A stretch of DNA of 64,000 nucleotides. It comes from Pseudomonas borbori (GTDB lineage: Bacteria; Pseudomonadota; Gammaproteobacteria; Pseudomonadales; Pseudomonadaceae). Position numbers and translations under genes: made by a program. The notes beneath the pieces are model-generated. The model worked only from the letters and a program-made list of their open reading frames with translations, was not told the origin of the DNA and did no database searches. Positions 48,233 through 57,611 of this stretch are shown here, one piece after another. The stretch spans positions 1 to 64,000 of the forward strand of contig NZ_FOWX01000016.1 of assembly GCF_900115555.1 (NCBI RefSeq), written 5' to 3'. The stretch's first letter is position 1, and every line of letters begins with the position of its first letter.

Positions 48233-49651
48233 TCAGGCCGCCCTGGGCAGGTAGGGCCGCCAGGCCTCGGGAATCTGTTCCAGGCGCGGGTAGTCGAGCA
48301 CGTCCAGTTGCCGTTGCGAGAGAAGGAACGGCGTGTGGCGCAAATGCTGCGGCAGATGACGCAGCTCCGGCAGCCAGAGGCTGACGTAACTGGCATCCGG
48401 ATCGTATTGGCGGGCCTGGCGCAGGGCGTTGAACGTGCGCTGGCGTTGTGGGTCGCAAGCGACCCCGACCAGGTAGGCCCAATTGCCCCAGTTACTCGCC
48501 GGGTCGTAGTCGATCAGGTGTTCCTCGAACCAGGCGGCGCCGTAGCGCCAATCCTGCAGCAGATCGCCGACCAGGTAACTGGCGACGACTTGCCGGCCAC
48601 GGCTGGAGATGAAGCCGGTGGCGGCCAGTTCGCGCATACTGGCGTCCACCAGCGGCATGCCGGTGCGGCCCTGGCACCAGCGTTCGAAGCCTTGATCGAG
48701 TCGTTGCGGGGCGTGCTCCGTGGCTTTCAGGCCGCCGGCCTTGAACAGCGCGCTGCCGTGGCGAACCAGAGTCCCGCGCAAGAAATCACGCCAGAGCAGC
48801 GCCAGCCACAAGCCATAGGTTGAGTCGTTGCGCCCGTACTGCCCCTCATGGCGACGCAACTCGGCCATCACCCGCCGCGCCGAGAGACTGCCGTTGGCCA
48901 GCCAGGGCGAGAATTTCGACGAATATTCGCTGCCGATCAGGCCATTGCGCGTCTCCTTGTAGTGGCGTACAGCCTGACTGCTCCACAGGTAGTCGCGCAG
49001 GCGCGCCTGGGCCGCGGTTTCGCCGCCGGAGAAGGGGAAGGCGCTGGCCGGCATGCTGAGCGGATCGCCCAGGCCCAGTTGGGACAGGCTCGGCAGGGGC
49101 TGCAGCAGCGCCGCCGCGCCATCCGGCAGGGCCGGCAGGCGATCCGGCGGCGGACGCGGTTGAAATACCTGCACACGCTCCTCGACCAGGTTTTTAAACC
49201 GGCTAAAGACTTGCGGCATCCGGGCGATCTGGTCGGGCAACTCCTCGGCGCGCAACAGGCTGTTGCCCGGCGCTTGCTGCAGCGTCACGCTGGCGAGTCT
49301 GTGCTGCACCCGGGCGAGTTGCGCGCGTTCGTCCGGGGCGATCTCTTCCAGGGTCAGCACCCTGTCCAGCGCGAACTGGCTAACCAGTTGGGGGATCACC
49401 CGCTCTGGCGCGCCCGGCACAACCAGCAAATGCGAACCACGCTGGCGCAGGGCGCCATCCAGCGCGGTCAGGCTCTCCAGGAGAAAGCGCGCACGGTGCA
49501 CGCCGAGCCGGCGAGTGCCGAACGCGCAGAGCCGCAACTGCTCAGGATCGAAGACGAACACCGGCAGCAGGCACTCGGCACCGAGTCCGGCCTGCAGGGC
49601 CGGGTGATCGTCGAGGCGCAGATCCTGTTTCAACCATAGCAGTGCGCGCAT
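48233..49651 (-). CDS. Cryptochrome/photolyase, DASH type
   Basis: 472-residue flavoprotein. The N-terminal alpha/beta domain has LLWLKQDLRLDDHPAL and FDPEQL. The FAD-binding helical domain has YKETRNGLIGSEYSSKFSPWLANGSLSARRV, RTGMPLVDASMRELAATGF and the DASH-characteristic SSRGRQVVASYLVGDLLQDWRYGA. DASH proteins repair cyclobutane dimers mainly in single-stranded DNA and may signal. The frame extends well upstream, but the ATG at 49651 starts the family N-terminus. Convergent with the GGDEF gene and divergent from marC. Confidence 0.88.
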   Translation of the reverse strand: MRALLWLKQDLRLDDHPALQAGLGAECLLPVFVFDPEQLRLCAFGTRRLGVHRARFLLESLTALDGALRQRGSHLLVVPGAPERVIPQLVSQFALDRVLTLEEIAPDERAQLARVQHRLASVTLQQAPGNSLLRAEELPDQIARMPQVFSRFKNLVEERVQVFQPRPPPDRLPALPDGAAALLQPLPSLSQLGLGDPLSMPASAFPFSGGETAAQARLRDYLWSSQAVRHYKETRNGLIGSEYSSKFSPWLANGSLSARRVMAELRRHEGQYGRNDSTYGLWLALLWRDFLRGTLVRHGSALFKAGGLKATEHAPQRLDQGFERWCQGRTGMPLVDASMRELAATGFISSRGRQVVASYLVGDLLQDWRYGAAWFEEHLIDYDPASNWGNWAYLVGVACDPQRQRTFNALRQARQYDPDASYVSLWLPELRHLPQHLRHTPFLLSQRQLDVLDYPRLEQIPEAWRPYLPRAA

Positions 49652-49795
49652 GAGAACTTGCTCGAGTGGCGTTTGACCCAAGGAGTGGGCGGCGGTTATA
49701 TGCGTTTGCCGTCGATGTGCCTGACGAAGGCGTATTACCGACAGACTGTCGCCTTCTACAACATTAGACTGTCGCGACCTGTCGAGGAGTGCTGC

Positions 49796-50389
49796 ATGGA
49801 TATTTTCGGTATTGCGGTGTTGATCTTTCTGGTGACCGATCCGTTCGGCAATATCGCCATCTATATCGCCGCGCTGAAGAATGTCGCGCCCAAGCGCCGG
49901 CTGTGGGTGGCGGGGCGCGAGTTGCTCTGTGCCCTGGCCTTGCTCCTGCTGTTCCTGACCTTTGGTGACAAAGCCCTCAACGCCCTCGGCCTGTCGCGCG
50001 AGGCAATCGCGATTGCCGGCGGTATCATCCTGTTCGTGATCGCCATGCGCATGATCTTTCCCGGCCCGCAGGGGCTGCTCGGCGATACTCCGGACGGCGA
50101 GCCCATGCTGGTGCCGCTGGCCACTCCGGCGGTGGCCGGCCCCTCGGCCCTGGCGGTGTTGATGACCCTGCGCAATACCCATGAAGGGCCACTCTGGGAA
50201 CTCTACCTGGCGGTCATCCTGGCCTGGGCGGCGACCGCCTTTATCCTGTTGCAGGCCTCGTTCCTGCAGCGCTTCCTCGGCCCCCGCGGGCTGACCGCAG
50301 TGGAGCGACTGATGGGCATGCTGTTGATCATGCTCAGCGTCGACATGCTGCTGGATAACCTGCAGAGCGTGTTGCATATCCGCCCATGA
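49796..50389 (+). CDS. MarC-family integral membrane protein
   Basis: 197-residue protein with six membrane segments. It has the family motifs LVTDPFGNIAIYIAAL (residues 12-27), a GGIILFVIAMRMIF helix and LVPLATPAVAGPSALAV. MarC proteins, once linked to multidrug resistance, have no settled function. GAGGAG precedes the ATG at 49796. The stop overlaps the ampDh2 start by four bases. Confidence 0.9.
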   Translation: MDIFGIAVLIFLVTDPFGNIAIYIAALKNVAPKRRLWVAGRELLCALALLLLFLTFGDKALNALGLSREAIAIAGGIILFVIAMRMIFPGPQGLLGDTPDGEPMLVPLATPAVAGPSALAVLMTLRNTHEGPLWELYLAVILAWAATAFILLQASFLQRFLGPRGLTAVERLMGMLLIMLSVDMLLDNLQSVLHIRP

Positions 50390-51165
50390 GAATCCTTTGC
50401 CTGGCCCTGTCGATCACCCTGCTCGCCGGCTGTACCAGCGGTCCGCGGATCGACGACCGCTACACTGCGATCGGCCAGAACAGCCGGGTGCAGTACATCG
50501 TCCTGCACTACACCTCGACCGACCTGCCGCGCTCCTTACGCCTGCTGACCGGGGAGGAAGTCAGCAGCCATTACCTGATCGGCGATGCGCCGCCGACCAT
50601 CTACCGCCTGGTCGATGAAAACCGCCGTGCCTGGCATGTCGGCGACAGCCAGTGGCAGGGGCGCACCTGGCTCAATGGCACCTCGATCGGCATCGAACTG
50701 GTCAACCAGGGCTACTACGAGGGTCCCGCCGGGCGCTACTGGCAACCCTATGCCCCGGCGCAGATCGACGCCTTGATCGAACTGCTCGAGGACATCGTGC
50801 GCCGCCACCAGCTGCCCCCCGGCAGCATCCTCGGCCACAGCGACGTGGCGCCGCAGCGCAAGGTCGATCCGGGGCCGCTGTTTCCCTGGAAGCGCCTGGC
50901 CGATGCCGGCCTGCTGCCCTGGCCGGATGCCCAGGCCGTGGCGCAGCAGCAGGCCTTGTTCGCCAAGAGCCTGCCCACGGTGGCCTGGTTTCAGCAGCAG
51001 CTGCAGCGCCAGGGCTATCGGGTGCCCGAGCATGGTGAGCTGGATGAGGCCACGCGCAACGTGCTGGCCGCCTTCCAGATGAAGTACCGCCAGGCGCGCT
51101 ACGACGGCGAGCCGGATGCCGAGACGGCAGCGCTGCTGATGGTGCTGGGCGGGCCTGCCCGCTAG
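50386..51165 (+). CDS. ampDh2: N-acetylmuramyl-L-alanine amidase AmpDh2-like lipoprotein
   Basis: 259-residue lipoprotein. The signal is MRILCLALSITLLAGC with lipobox LAGC (Cys16). The Amidase_2 domain (about 40-180) has zinc His in QYIVLHYTSTD, the GTSIGIELVNQG block and GHSDVAPQRKVDPGPLFPW with the catalytic/zinc His and Asp. A C-terminal peptidoglycan-binding domain (about 195-255) follows. It trims murein in the periplasm. The PAO1 homologue (PA5485) has the same length and lies next to kinB-algB, as here apart from an inserted permease gene. Confidence 0.93.
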   Translation: MRILCLALSITLLAGCTSGPRIDDRYTAIGQNSRVQYIVLHYTSTDLPRSLRLLTGEEVSSHYLIGDAPPTIYRLVDENRRAWHVGDSQWQGRTWLNGTSIGIELVNQGYYEGPAGRYWQPYAPAQIDALIELLEDIVRRHQLPPGSILGHSDVAPQRKVDPGPLFPWKRLADAGLLPWPDAQAVAQQQALFAKSLPTVAWFQQQLQRQGYRVPEHGELDEATRNVLAAFQMKYRQARYDGEPDAETAALLMVLGGPAR

Positions 51166-51526
51166 CTTGAGCGAAGGCCTGCGACTCAATCCGGCGTCGC
51201 CCGCTGTCCGGCGGGCCGAGGCCGCCTGGCCGTGCGCATCACTGACGAGCGGGTGCCGGTGCGCACGGCGTACGAGCCGCTGTCAGCGAAACAACAACTC
51301 CGAGACGGCCTGCTAATTACCCGTGAGCGCCCGCGATCGCGGCCTGTCGCCGGGCACCTCCTGGTGCGCCAGGAACTGCACGCGGCGCCATCGTGCAGCG
51401 ATTGCCCGGGCTGCCGTGGTAATTGCGCGCAGGTACTGCTGGACAAAAATTGTATACAAAGCATAGGATATTTGCTCATGTAGTTGCCTGCATAACGCAT
51501 ACAAAAATAACAGCGAGAACCCCAGC
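51166..51526. other. 361-bp spacer with degenerate REP and an operator-like palindrome
   Basis: No supported gene. It contains a decayed REP arm (CGGTGCGCACGGCGTACGAG, about 51255-51274), then AT-rich promoter DNA with TTGTATACAA at 51450-51459 and a related GCATACAAAAAT near 51498. Confidence 0.45.
51450..51459 (+). promoter_or_regulatory. TTGTATACAA palindrome upstream of the nucleobase permease
   Basis: Perfect 10-bp palindrome inside AAATTGTATACAAAG, 68 bases before the permease ATG, with a second half-site ATACAAA 40 bases later. GntR/FadR-type regulators of purine catabolism bind such TGTATACA sites, but no such regulator is in the window. Confidence 0.5.
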
Positions 51527-53047
51527 ATGACGACTTCACCTGTTACGTCGCCTTCTGCGCAGCGTCCGGAAGACGAAAACCTCGGTATCGGCGCCAACCT
51601 TGCTTATGGCTTGCAGCATGTGCTGACCATGTACGGCGGCATCGTCGCCGTGCCGCTGATCATCGGTCAGGCCGCCGGCTTGTCGCCGGCGGACATCGGC
51701 TTGCTGATCGCCGCCTCGCTGTTTGCCGGTGGCCTGGCGACCCTGCTGCAAACCATCGGCCTGCCGTTCTTCGGCTGTCAGTTGCCGCTGGTCCAGGGCG
51801 TGTCCTTCGCCGGCGTGGCGACCATGATCGCGATAATCGGCAGTGACGGCGCCGGGGGCATGCCTGCGGTACTCGGCGCGGTGATTGCCGCGGCCTTTAT
51901 CGGCTTGCTGATCACCCCGGTGTTCTCGCGGATCACCAAGTTCTTTCCGCCACTGGTGAACGGTATCGTCATCACCACCATCGGCCTGACCCTGATGCCG
52001 GTCGCCGCGCGTTGGGCGATGGGCGGCAACAGCCAGGCAGCGGATTTCGGCAGCATGGCCAATATAGGTCTGGCGGCGCTGACCCTGGTCACCGTGTTGC
52101 TGCTGAGCAAACTCGGCAGCGCCAGCATCTCGCGCCTGTCGATTCTGCTGGCCATGGTCATCGGCACGCTGGTGGCTGTGGCGCTGGGCATGGCGGACTT
52201 CTCCAAGGTTGGCGAAGGACCGCTGCTGGCCTTCCCGACTCCGTTCCATTTCGGCATGCCGACCTTCCACATCGCGGCGATCATTTCGATGCTGATCGTG
52301 ATCATCGTCACCCTGGTGGAAACCTCGGCGGACATCCTCGCGGTCGGTGACATCATCGAGACCAAGGTGGACTCCAAACGCCTGGGCAACGGCCTGCGCG
52401 CCGACATGATCTCCAGTATGTTCGCGCCGATCTTCGGCTCGTTCACCCAGAGCGCATTCGCCCAGAACGTTGGCCTGGTTGCGGTGACCGGGGTCAAGAG
52501 CCGTTACGTGGTGGCCACCGGCGGCCTGATCCTGGTGACCCTGGGCCTGCTGCCGGTGATGGGCCGTCTGGTTGCCGCGGTGCCCACCTCGGTGCTCGGC
52601 GGTGCCGGCGTGGTGCTGTTCGGCACGGTCGCGGCGAGCGGCATCCGCACCCTGTCCAAGGTCGACTACCGCAACAACATGAACCTGATCATAGTCGCCA
52701 CCTCGCTCGGCTTCGGCATGATCCCCATCGCCGCGCCGACCTTCTATCACCACTTCCCGGCCTGGTTCGAAACCATCTTCCACTCCGGCATCAGCTCGGC
52801 GGCGATCATGGCGATCCTGCTGAACCTAGCGTTCAACCACGTCAGGACCGGCAACTCGGATCAGCAGTCGGTCTTCGTCGCCGCCAGCGAACGCACCTTG
52901 CGCTACCAGGATGTCGCCGCGCTGAACGATGGCGACTACTTCAAGGGCGGCAAGCTGTTCGATGCCGAGGGCAAGGAGGTACCGCTGGTGGTGGAAAGTG
53001 CCCCGGCGATGAGGTCAGCGGCAGTCGCATCGACAGCCGACAGTTAG
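51527..53047 (+). CDS. Xanthine/uracil-type permease (NCS2 family)
   Basis: 506-residue nucleobase:cation symporter with about 14 membrane segments. It has LGIGANLAYGLQHVLTMYGGIVAVPLI (TM1 with His), the LVQGVSFAGVATM segment, the VETSADILAVGD motif (TM8, with the essential Glu in place of Q/E-N-x-G-x-x-x-x-T-x-G-type residues) and FTQSAFAQNVGLVAVTGVKSRYV (TM10 NVG). It looks more like the xanthine/uric acid branch than uracil. AGCGAGAAC precedes the ATG. It separates ampDh2 from kinB-algB, unlike the order I remember for PAO1. Confidence 0.9.
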   Translation: MTTSPVTSPSAQRPEDENLGIGANLAYGLQHVLTMYGGIVAVPLIIGQAAGLSPADIGLLIAASLFAGGLATLLQTIGLPFFGCQLPLVQGVSFAGVATMIAIIGSDGAGGMPAVLGAVIAAAFIGLLITPVFSRITKFFPPLVNGIVITTIGLTLMPVAARWAMGGNSQAADFGSMANIGLAALTLVTVLLLSKLGSASISRLSILLAMVIGTLVAVALGMADFSKVGEGPLLAFPTPFHFGMPTFHIAAIISMLIVIIVTLVETSADILAVGDIIETKVDSKRLGNGLRADMISSMFAPIFGSFTQSAFAQNVGLVAVTGVKSRYVVATGGLILVTLGLLPVMGRLVAAVPTSVLGGAGVVLFGTVAASGIRTLSKVDYRNNMNLIIVATSLGFGMIPIAAPTFYHHFPAWFETIFHSGISSAAIMAILLNLAFNHVRTGNSDQQSVFVAASERTLRYQDVAALNDGDYFKGGKLFDAEGKEVPLVVESAPAMRSAAVASTADS

Positions 53048-53187
53048 GACCGGACATATACCTGAGACGCTGTGAAGACCTCTCGCCACGGCACTCGACA
53101 CCCGCGGCCCCCTGTACGAGGCTCCGGCATCAGCCTGGACAGGCCGATGCCGGGAAAAGTTGCTCGCCGTGGCGCCAAGACTGCCAC

Positions 53188-54963
53188 TCAGAGCGGCAGC
53201 TCCAGATAGAAGTGCGCGCCCTGTCCCGGTCGCGACTGCACGCCGATGCGCCCGCCGTGCAGTTGGGCGATCTCCTTGCACAGCGCCAGGCCGAGGCCGG
53301 CGCCGCCGGTCTTGCGGCCGACCTGGACGAACGGCTCGAATACCCGCGCCTGCTGGCTGTAGGGAATGCCCTCGCCATCATCCTCGACGGCCAGGATCAC
53401 CCGCTGCCCCTGGCGCCGCGCCTGCAGACGGATCTGCCCGCCGGCATGACTGTGGCGCAGGGCGTTGCCGAGCAGGTTGTCGAGGGTTCGTTCAATCTGC
53501 AGGCGGTCCAGATCGATCTCCGGCAGCGCGCCGCCGACCTCGACACTCAGCGTGACCTGGCGCTCGCCGGCCTGGGCGGCGAAGCGCTGTTGCGCCTGCA
53601 GCAGCAATTGCTCGAGGTCGCAGGGGCGCCTGTCGAGCTGCTGCAGGCCATTCTGGTAGCGCGAGAAATTCAGCAGGTCGTTGATCAGCAGGAGCAGGCG
53701 GCGCATTTCTTCGTCGACGGTGCGCAGCAGCTTGCTCTCGCGCGCCTCGGGCGGGAAGTGCAGGCGTTCCTGCAGCAGGCCGAAGGCCATGTGCATGCCG
53801 GTCACCGGGGTGCGCAGTTCATGCGAGGCCCGCAACACGAATTCGTTGCGCACGCGTTCGAAGGCGCGCTGTTCGGTGACGTCGTGCAGCACCATCACCG
53901 CGCCGTGAACCCGTTCGTCGTTGAGACTGACCGGGGTCAGGCTGTAGGTCAGCAGCCGGATCTCGCCGTCGGCTTCGACCTGCAGGTCTTCCGGTGCCTG
54001 TTCCAGGCCTTCGCCGCGCATGACCCGTTGCAACTGCTCGTCCAATCCCGGGCGCTGCAGGGCCTGACTGATGCTCACCCCGCGCGGCTGGTCGTACCAG
54101 CCGAGCTGGCGCTGGGCTACCTGATTGAAGTGATCGAGCAGGCCGCTGCGGTCGAAAATCAGCAGGCCGTCGTCGATGCTGTCGAGTACCGCCTGCAAGC
54201 GCCGCTGCTCGGTGAGCAAGGTCTCGATATCGCTGTTCTTGAATTGCCGCAGCGACTCGGCCATCACGCCGAAACGCTGGCTCAAGGACGAGAGTTCGGC
54301 GACCGGAGTAGACGGCAGGTTGACCTGGAAATCGCCCTGACTGATCCGCTCGGCCGCCAGGGTCAGGGCCTCGAGTGGCTGGCCGAAATACTGGGCGATG
54401 CTGTGCGCGGTGACGAAACCAAGCAACAGCACAGCCACGCCGATCAGACCGAGCAGCGCGGCAATCAGGGTGGCGCGCTCCTGCGAACTCTGTTCGGCGC
54501 TTTGCAGCGCGGTGAAATAACGCATTTGCACGGCATTGATGCGCTCGCGCAGGGCCTCCAGCGACTGACCGAAAGCGGCAGAGCCGAGCAGCTCCTGGCG
54601 CTTCGGCAAGGGTTTATCCAGCAGTTCCCGATAGAGCACGTAAGCGCGCGCGATCTCGCTCAGGGCCTGGCGATCGCGGTCGTCCAGGGCGCCTGCGCGG
54701 ATCTGCTCGAGCCAGTCGTTAAAACGACGGTCGGAGGCCTGCAAGGCCTGGTGGTCGCGGCTTTCCGGCAACTGCAGGATCAGCTGCTTGCCCAGCTCCA
54801 GGCGCAGGCCGAGGGTGGCGTCGATAATACTCAGGCTGTGGGTCATCGCCTGGCTTTGCGTCTTGGTCAGCTGCAACACGCTGAACATGCCCAGCAGCAG
54901 GCCGAGCAGGGCCACGGTGATCAGCGCACTGCTGTTGAGGAAGAGCCGGCTACGCAGCTTCAC
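53188..54963 (-). CDS. kinB: Alginate-system sensor histidine kinase KinB
   Basis: 591-residue membrane kinase, close to the P. aeruginosa length of 595. TM1 is at about residues 12-32, a periplasmic helical bundle spans 33-165 and TM2 lies near 167-188. HAMP is at about 190-240, PAS at about 255-370 (LDSIDDGLLIFDRSG), the H-box FVLRASHELRTPVTG and the ATPase boxes NLLGNALRHS, DDGEGIP and TGGAGLGLALCKE. KinB is phosphatase and kinase for AlgB and represses alginate. Its ATG overlaps the algB stop (ATGA). Confidence 0.93.
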   Translation of the reverse strand: MKLRSRLFLNSSALITVALLGLLLGMFSVLQLTKTQSQAMTHSLSIIDATLGLRLELGKQLILQLPESRDHQALQASDRRFNDWLEQIRAGALDDRDRQALSEIARAYVLYRELLDKPLPKRQELLGSAAFGQSLEALRERINAVQMRYFTALQSAEQSSQERATLIAALLGLIGVAVLLLGFVTAHSIAQYFGQPLEALTLAAERISQGDFQVNLPSTPVAELSSLSQRFGVMAESLRQFKNSDIETLLTEQRRLQAVLDSIDDGLLIFDRSGLLDHFNQVAQRQLGWYDQPRGVSISQALQRPGLDEQLQRVMRGEGLEQAPEDLQVEADGEIRLLTYSLTPVSLNDERVHGAVMVLHDVTEQRAFERVRNEFVLRASHELRTPVTGMHMAFGLLQERLHFPPEARESKLLRTVDEEMRRLLLLINDLLNFSRYQNGLQQLDRRPCDLEQLLLQAQQRFAAQAGERQVTLSVEVGGALPEIDLDRLQIERTLDNLLGNALRHSHAGGQIRLQARRQGQRVILAVEDDGEGIPYSQQARVFEPFVQVGRKTGGAGLGLALCKEIAQLHGGRIGVQSRPGQGAHFYLELPL

Positions 54964-56303
54964 AGGTTGAACTGCTTGCGTTTGCGGTACAGGGTCGAGG
55001 CATCGATGCCGAGGGTTTTTGCCGCCTGGTCGAGGGTTTCGCTACTGACCAGCACGGCGCTGATATGGGCTTTCTCCAGCTCTTCCAGGCTCATCGTGCT
55101 GCCGATGCGCAGGCCGTTGCCGTTCAGCTGCTCGCCGAGACCCAGGTGGCTGACCTCGACCAGCGGCTGGGTGCAGATGATGCTGGCGCGTTCGACTACA
55201 TTGCGCAGTTCGCGAATGTTGCCGGGCCAGGCATAGGCCAGTAACGCCGCGCGCGCCGCGTCACTGAAACCCCGCACCGGGCGGGCATATTCCTTGACGA
55301 AGCGGGCGAGGAAACGCTCGGCCAGCGCCAGCAGGTCTTCGCTGCGCTCGCGTAGCGGTGGCAGCTTGAGGGTGATGACGTTGAGGCGGTAGAGCAGGTC
55401 TTCACGAAACTGACCGTCCTTGACCATGTCGTCAAGCATGCGATTGGTGGCGGCGAGGATGCGTACGTCGGCCTGGCGCGTCACCGGGTCGCCGACCCGT
55501 TCGTATTGCTTGTCCTGGATGAAACGCAGCAACTTGGGTTGCAGGGTCAGCGGGAAGTCGCCGATCTCGTCGAGGAACAGGCTGCCACCGTCGGCCTGAT
55601 TGACCCGGCCGCGGGTGCTTTCACTGGCGCCGGTGAAGGCGCCGCGGCTATGACCGAACAGTTCGCTTTCCATCAGTTCGGCGGTCAGCGAGGGGCAGTT
55701 GATGGTCACGCAGAATTTTTTCGCCCGCCGGCTCCAGCCATGAATGGCCTGCGCCAGTTCACCCTTGCCGGTGCCGGATTCGCCGAGAATGAGGATATTG
55801 GCGTCGGTAGCGGCGACTTGGCGCGCGGTCTCCAGGATCGCCATCATCGCCGGGTTGTTCGAATCGAGATCCTGCTTGCTGTTGCGCACCTGGCCTTCCA
55901 GCGCTTCCAGGCGCGTGGACATGTGGCGCATTTCCAGCTGCTTGGCCGCCGCCACGCGCAGTTGCTCGGGACTGCAGGGTTTGACCAGGTAATCCGCCGC
56001 CCCGGCCTGGATGGCGTCGACCGCGGTATCCACCGCCGACAGGGCGGTAACGATCACCACGTGCATCCAGGGCGCCTGCACACGCATCTGCGCCAGTACG
56101 TCGAGGCCGTTGTCCTCGCCCAGGCGCAGATCGAGGAAGCACAGGTCGAACACCTGGCGTTGCAGCAGCGTTTCAGCCTGATTGGCGCTGTTGGCCGTGG
56201 CAACCTGATGACCGGCGTCCTCCAGGCAGTAACGGAAGGTGCGCAGGATCGCCGCTTCGTCATCGACCAGCAGGATGCGCCCGCCCGGTTGTGCTGCGTC
56301 CAT
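54960..56303 (-). CDS. algB: NtrC-family response regulator AlgB
   Basis: 447-residue regulator. The receiver (about 8-125) has the phospho-Asp in LCFLDLRLGEDNG and K in LVKPCSP. The AAA+ domain (about 148-375) has Walker A GESGTGKGE, the intact GAFTGA loop and Walker B SLFLDEIGD. The Fis-type HTH ends SETLDQAAKTLGIDASTLYRK. Starts are possible at 56303 and 56309; the second ATG (56303) sits at a proper distance from CTGGAG. AlgB controls alginate and virulence genes in P. aeruginosa. Direct repeats GCAAGTTGCATG/GCAAAGTGCATG (about 56351-56392) lie in its upstream region. Confidence 0.94.
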   Translation of the reverse strand: MDAAQPGGRILLVDDEAAILRTFRYCLEDAGHQVATANSANQAETLLQRQVFDLCFLDLRLGEDNGLDVLAQMRVQAPWMHVVIVTALSAVDTAVDAIQAGAADYLVKPCSPEQLRVAAAKQLEMRHMSTRLEALEGQVRNSKQDLDSNNPAMMAILETARQVAATDANILILGESGTGKGELAQAIHGWSRRAKKFCVTINCPSLTAELMESELFGHSRGAFTGASESTRGRVNQADGGSLFLDEIGDFPLTLQPKLLRFIQDKQYERVGDPVTRQADVRILAATNRMLDDMVKDGQFREDLLYRLNVITLKLPPLRERSEDLLALAERFLARFVKEYARPVRGFSDAARAALLAYAWPGNIRELRNVVERASIICTQPLVEVSHLGLGEQLNGNGLRIGSTMSLEELEKAHISAVLVSSETLDQAAKTLGIDASTLYRKRKQFNL

Positions 56304-56535
56304 GTCCATCTCCAGAGGCTGACTATAAGGATTAGTCCCAGCGATTTCGTGCAAGTTGCATGACCAGTATGCGGCGATCTTGCAAAGTGCATGCTAGCGC
56401 TTTTGAATCTAGTTAATAAGCTATTGATATATAACGGTTTAATTTAAATCAATGGGCTGGCACAGGCTCTGCAAGAGTCCACTCACACATAGCTGCCGCA
56501 GGTGGCTCGTAAGTGGATTCGATAGGAGTACTGCC

Positions 56536-57372
56536 ATGCATCAGTTGAAAACTCTGGCCCTGGCCACCGCGACCGCCAGTCTGTTCGCCTTCATGCCCTT
56601 GGCGGCCTACGCCGAGCAGGGCGACCTGAGCAGTCAGCTCACTGAAGCTCGTCAGGAAGGCTCGATCTGGACGGCATTCGCCCTCAACCGTCACCTCAGT
56701 CCGTTCAAGATCGATGTGGATGTCGAGAACGGCAGCGCGCTGCTCACCGGCAGCGTGGAAACTGCTGTCGAGCGTGATCTCGCCGAGCAGGTCGCGTTGG
56801 GCATCGACGGGGTGAACAAGGTCGATAACCAGCTGCAGATCGATCCGAAGATCGAACCTGCGGTCAGCAGCGAACCGACCCTGGCGCAGCGTTTCGACGA
56901 CGCCACCCTGGTCGCCACGGTGAAATCCAAGCTGCTGTGGAATCGCAACACCGAAGGCCTGGACATCAAGGTGACCAGCGACAACGGTGTGGTGACCCTC
57001 ACTGGCAGTGCCCAGTCTGCGGCGGCCAAGGAACTGGCCGGGCGTCTGGCGGCCAATACCGAGGGCGTACGCCAGGTGCATAACCAGCTCAGCGTCAGCG
57101 CCGACGAGACTACGGCGGCAAAAGCGCAGAACGTCGCGACTGATGCCGGGGCGGCAATCAGCGATGCCTGGATCACCAGCAAGGTCAAATCCAGCCTGCT
57201 CTACAGCCGCAACGTCGACGGCCTGAATATCTCGGTGGCGACCAAGGCCGGTCAGGTCACGCTCGGCGGCAGCGTGCAGAGCGAGGCCGAGAAGCAGCTG
57301 GCGATCGAGACCGCCCGCAACATCCGCGGCGTGCGGTCGGTGAAAGCCGCAGGCCTGAAAGTCACTGGTTAA
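56536..57372 (+). CDS. Exported protein with three BON domains (OsmY-like)
   Basis: 278-residue periplasmic or outer-membrane-associated protein. The signal peptide is MHQLKTLALATATASLFAFM through AAYA. Three BON domains follow: about 45-105 (WTAFALNRHLSPFKIDVDVENG..LLTGSVE), 125-190 (ATVKSKLLWNRNTEGLDIKVT..VTLTGSAQ) and 210-278 ([32 protein letters not shown]). BON proteins bind membranes and are osmotic or envelope stress-induced. TAGGAGT precedes the ATG at 56536. The upstream 130 bases are AT-rich and divergent from algB. Confidence 0.88.
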   Translation: MHQLKTLALATATASLFAFMPLAAYAEQGDLSSQLTEARQEGSIWTAFALNRHLSPFKIDVDVENGSALLTGSVETAVERDLAEQVALGIDGVNKVDNQLQIDPKIEPAVSSEPTLAQRFDDATLVATVKSKLLWNRNTEGLDIKVTSDNGVVTLTGSAQSAAAKELAGRLAANTEGVRQVHNQLSVSADETTAAKAQNVATDAGAAISDAWITSKVKSSLLYSRNVDGLNISVATKAGQVTLGGSVQSEAEKQLAIETARNIRGVRSVKAAGLKVTG

Positions 57373-57512
57373 ACGCTTACTGCCGGGTTCCCTGCGCTGG
57401 CCGTCGTGCAAAACGACCGGCGGCCGGCAGCGGATCGTGCCGGATGCCCGTATCCGTTGCCGGATTTATTTTTATCTTGTTGATCTTAATGACTTTTTAT
57501 TTTCAGTTCAGC

Positions 57513-57528
57513 TGGCACGACCGCTGCG
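57513..57528 (+). promoter_or_regulatory. Sigma54-like promoter upstream of small membrane-protein genes
   Basis: TGGCACG-ACCG-CTGCG has the GG and GC doublets at the right spacing and differs from TGGCACG-N4-TTGCW at two places. It is about 85 bases before the ATG at 57612. No activator site is identified. Confidence 0.45.
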
Positions 57529-57611
57529 CTAGTTAAGCTATCAGCCCCAGCGCCCGCATCCATGCCGGCCGGGTACCGGACAACCCAGGCAAGACTGGGA
57601 GGAGTTTCAGG

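Noticed and set aside
56340..56395. Sigma54-like sequence (TGGTCATGCAACTTGCAC, minus strand) upstream of algB
   Set aside because: The GG and GC doublets are one base too far apart for a -24/-12 promoter.
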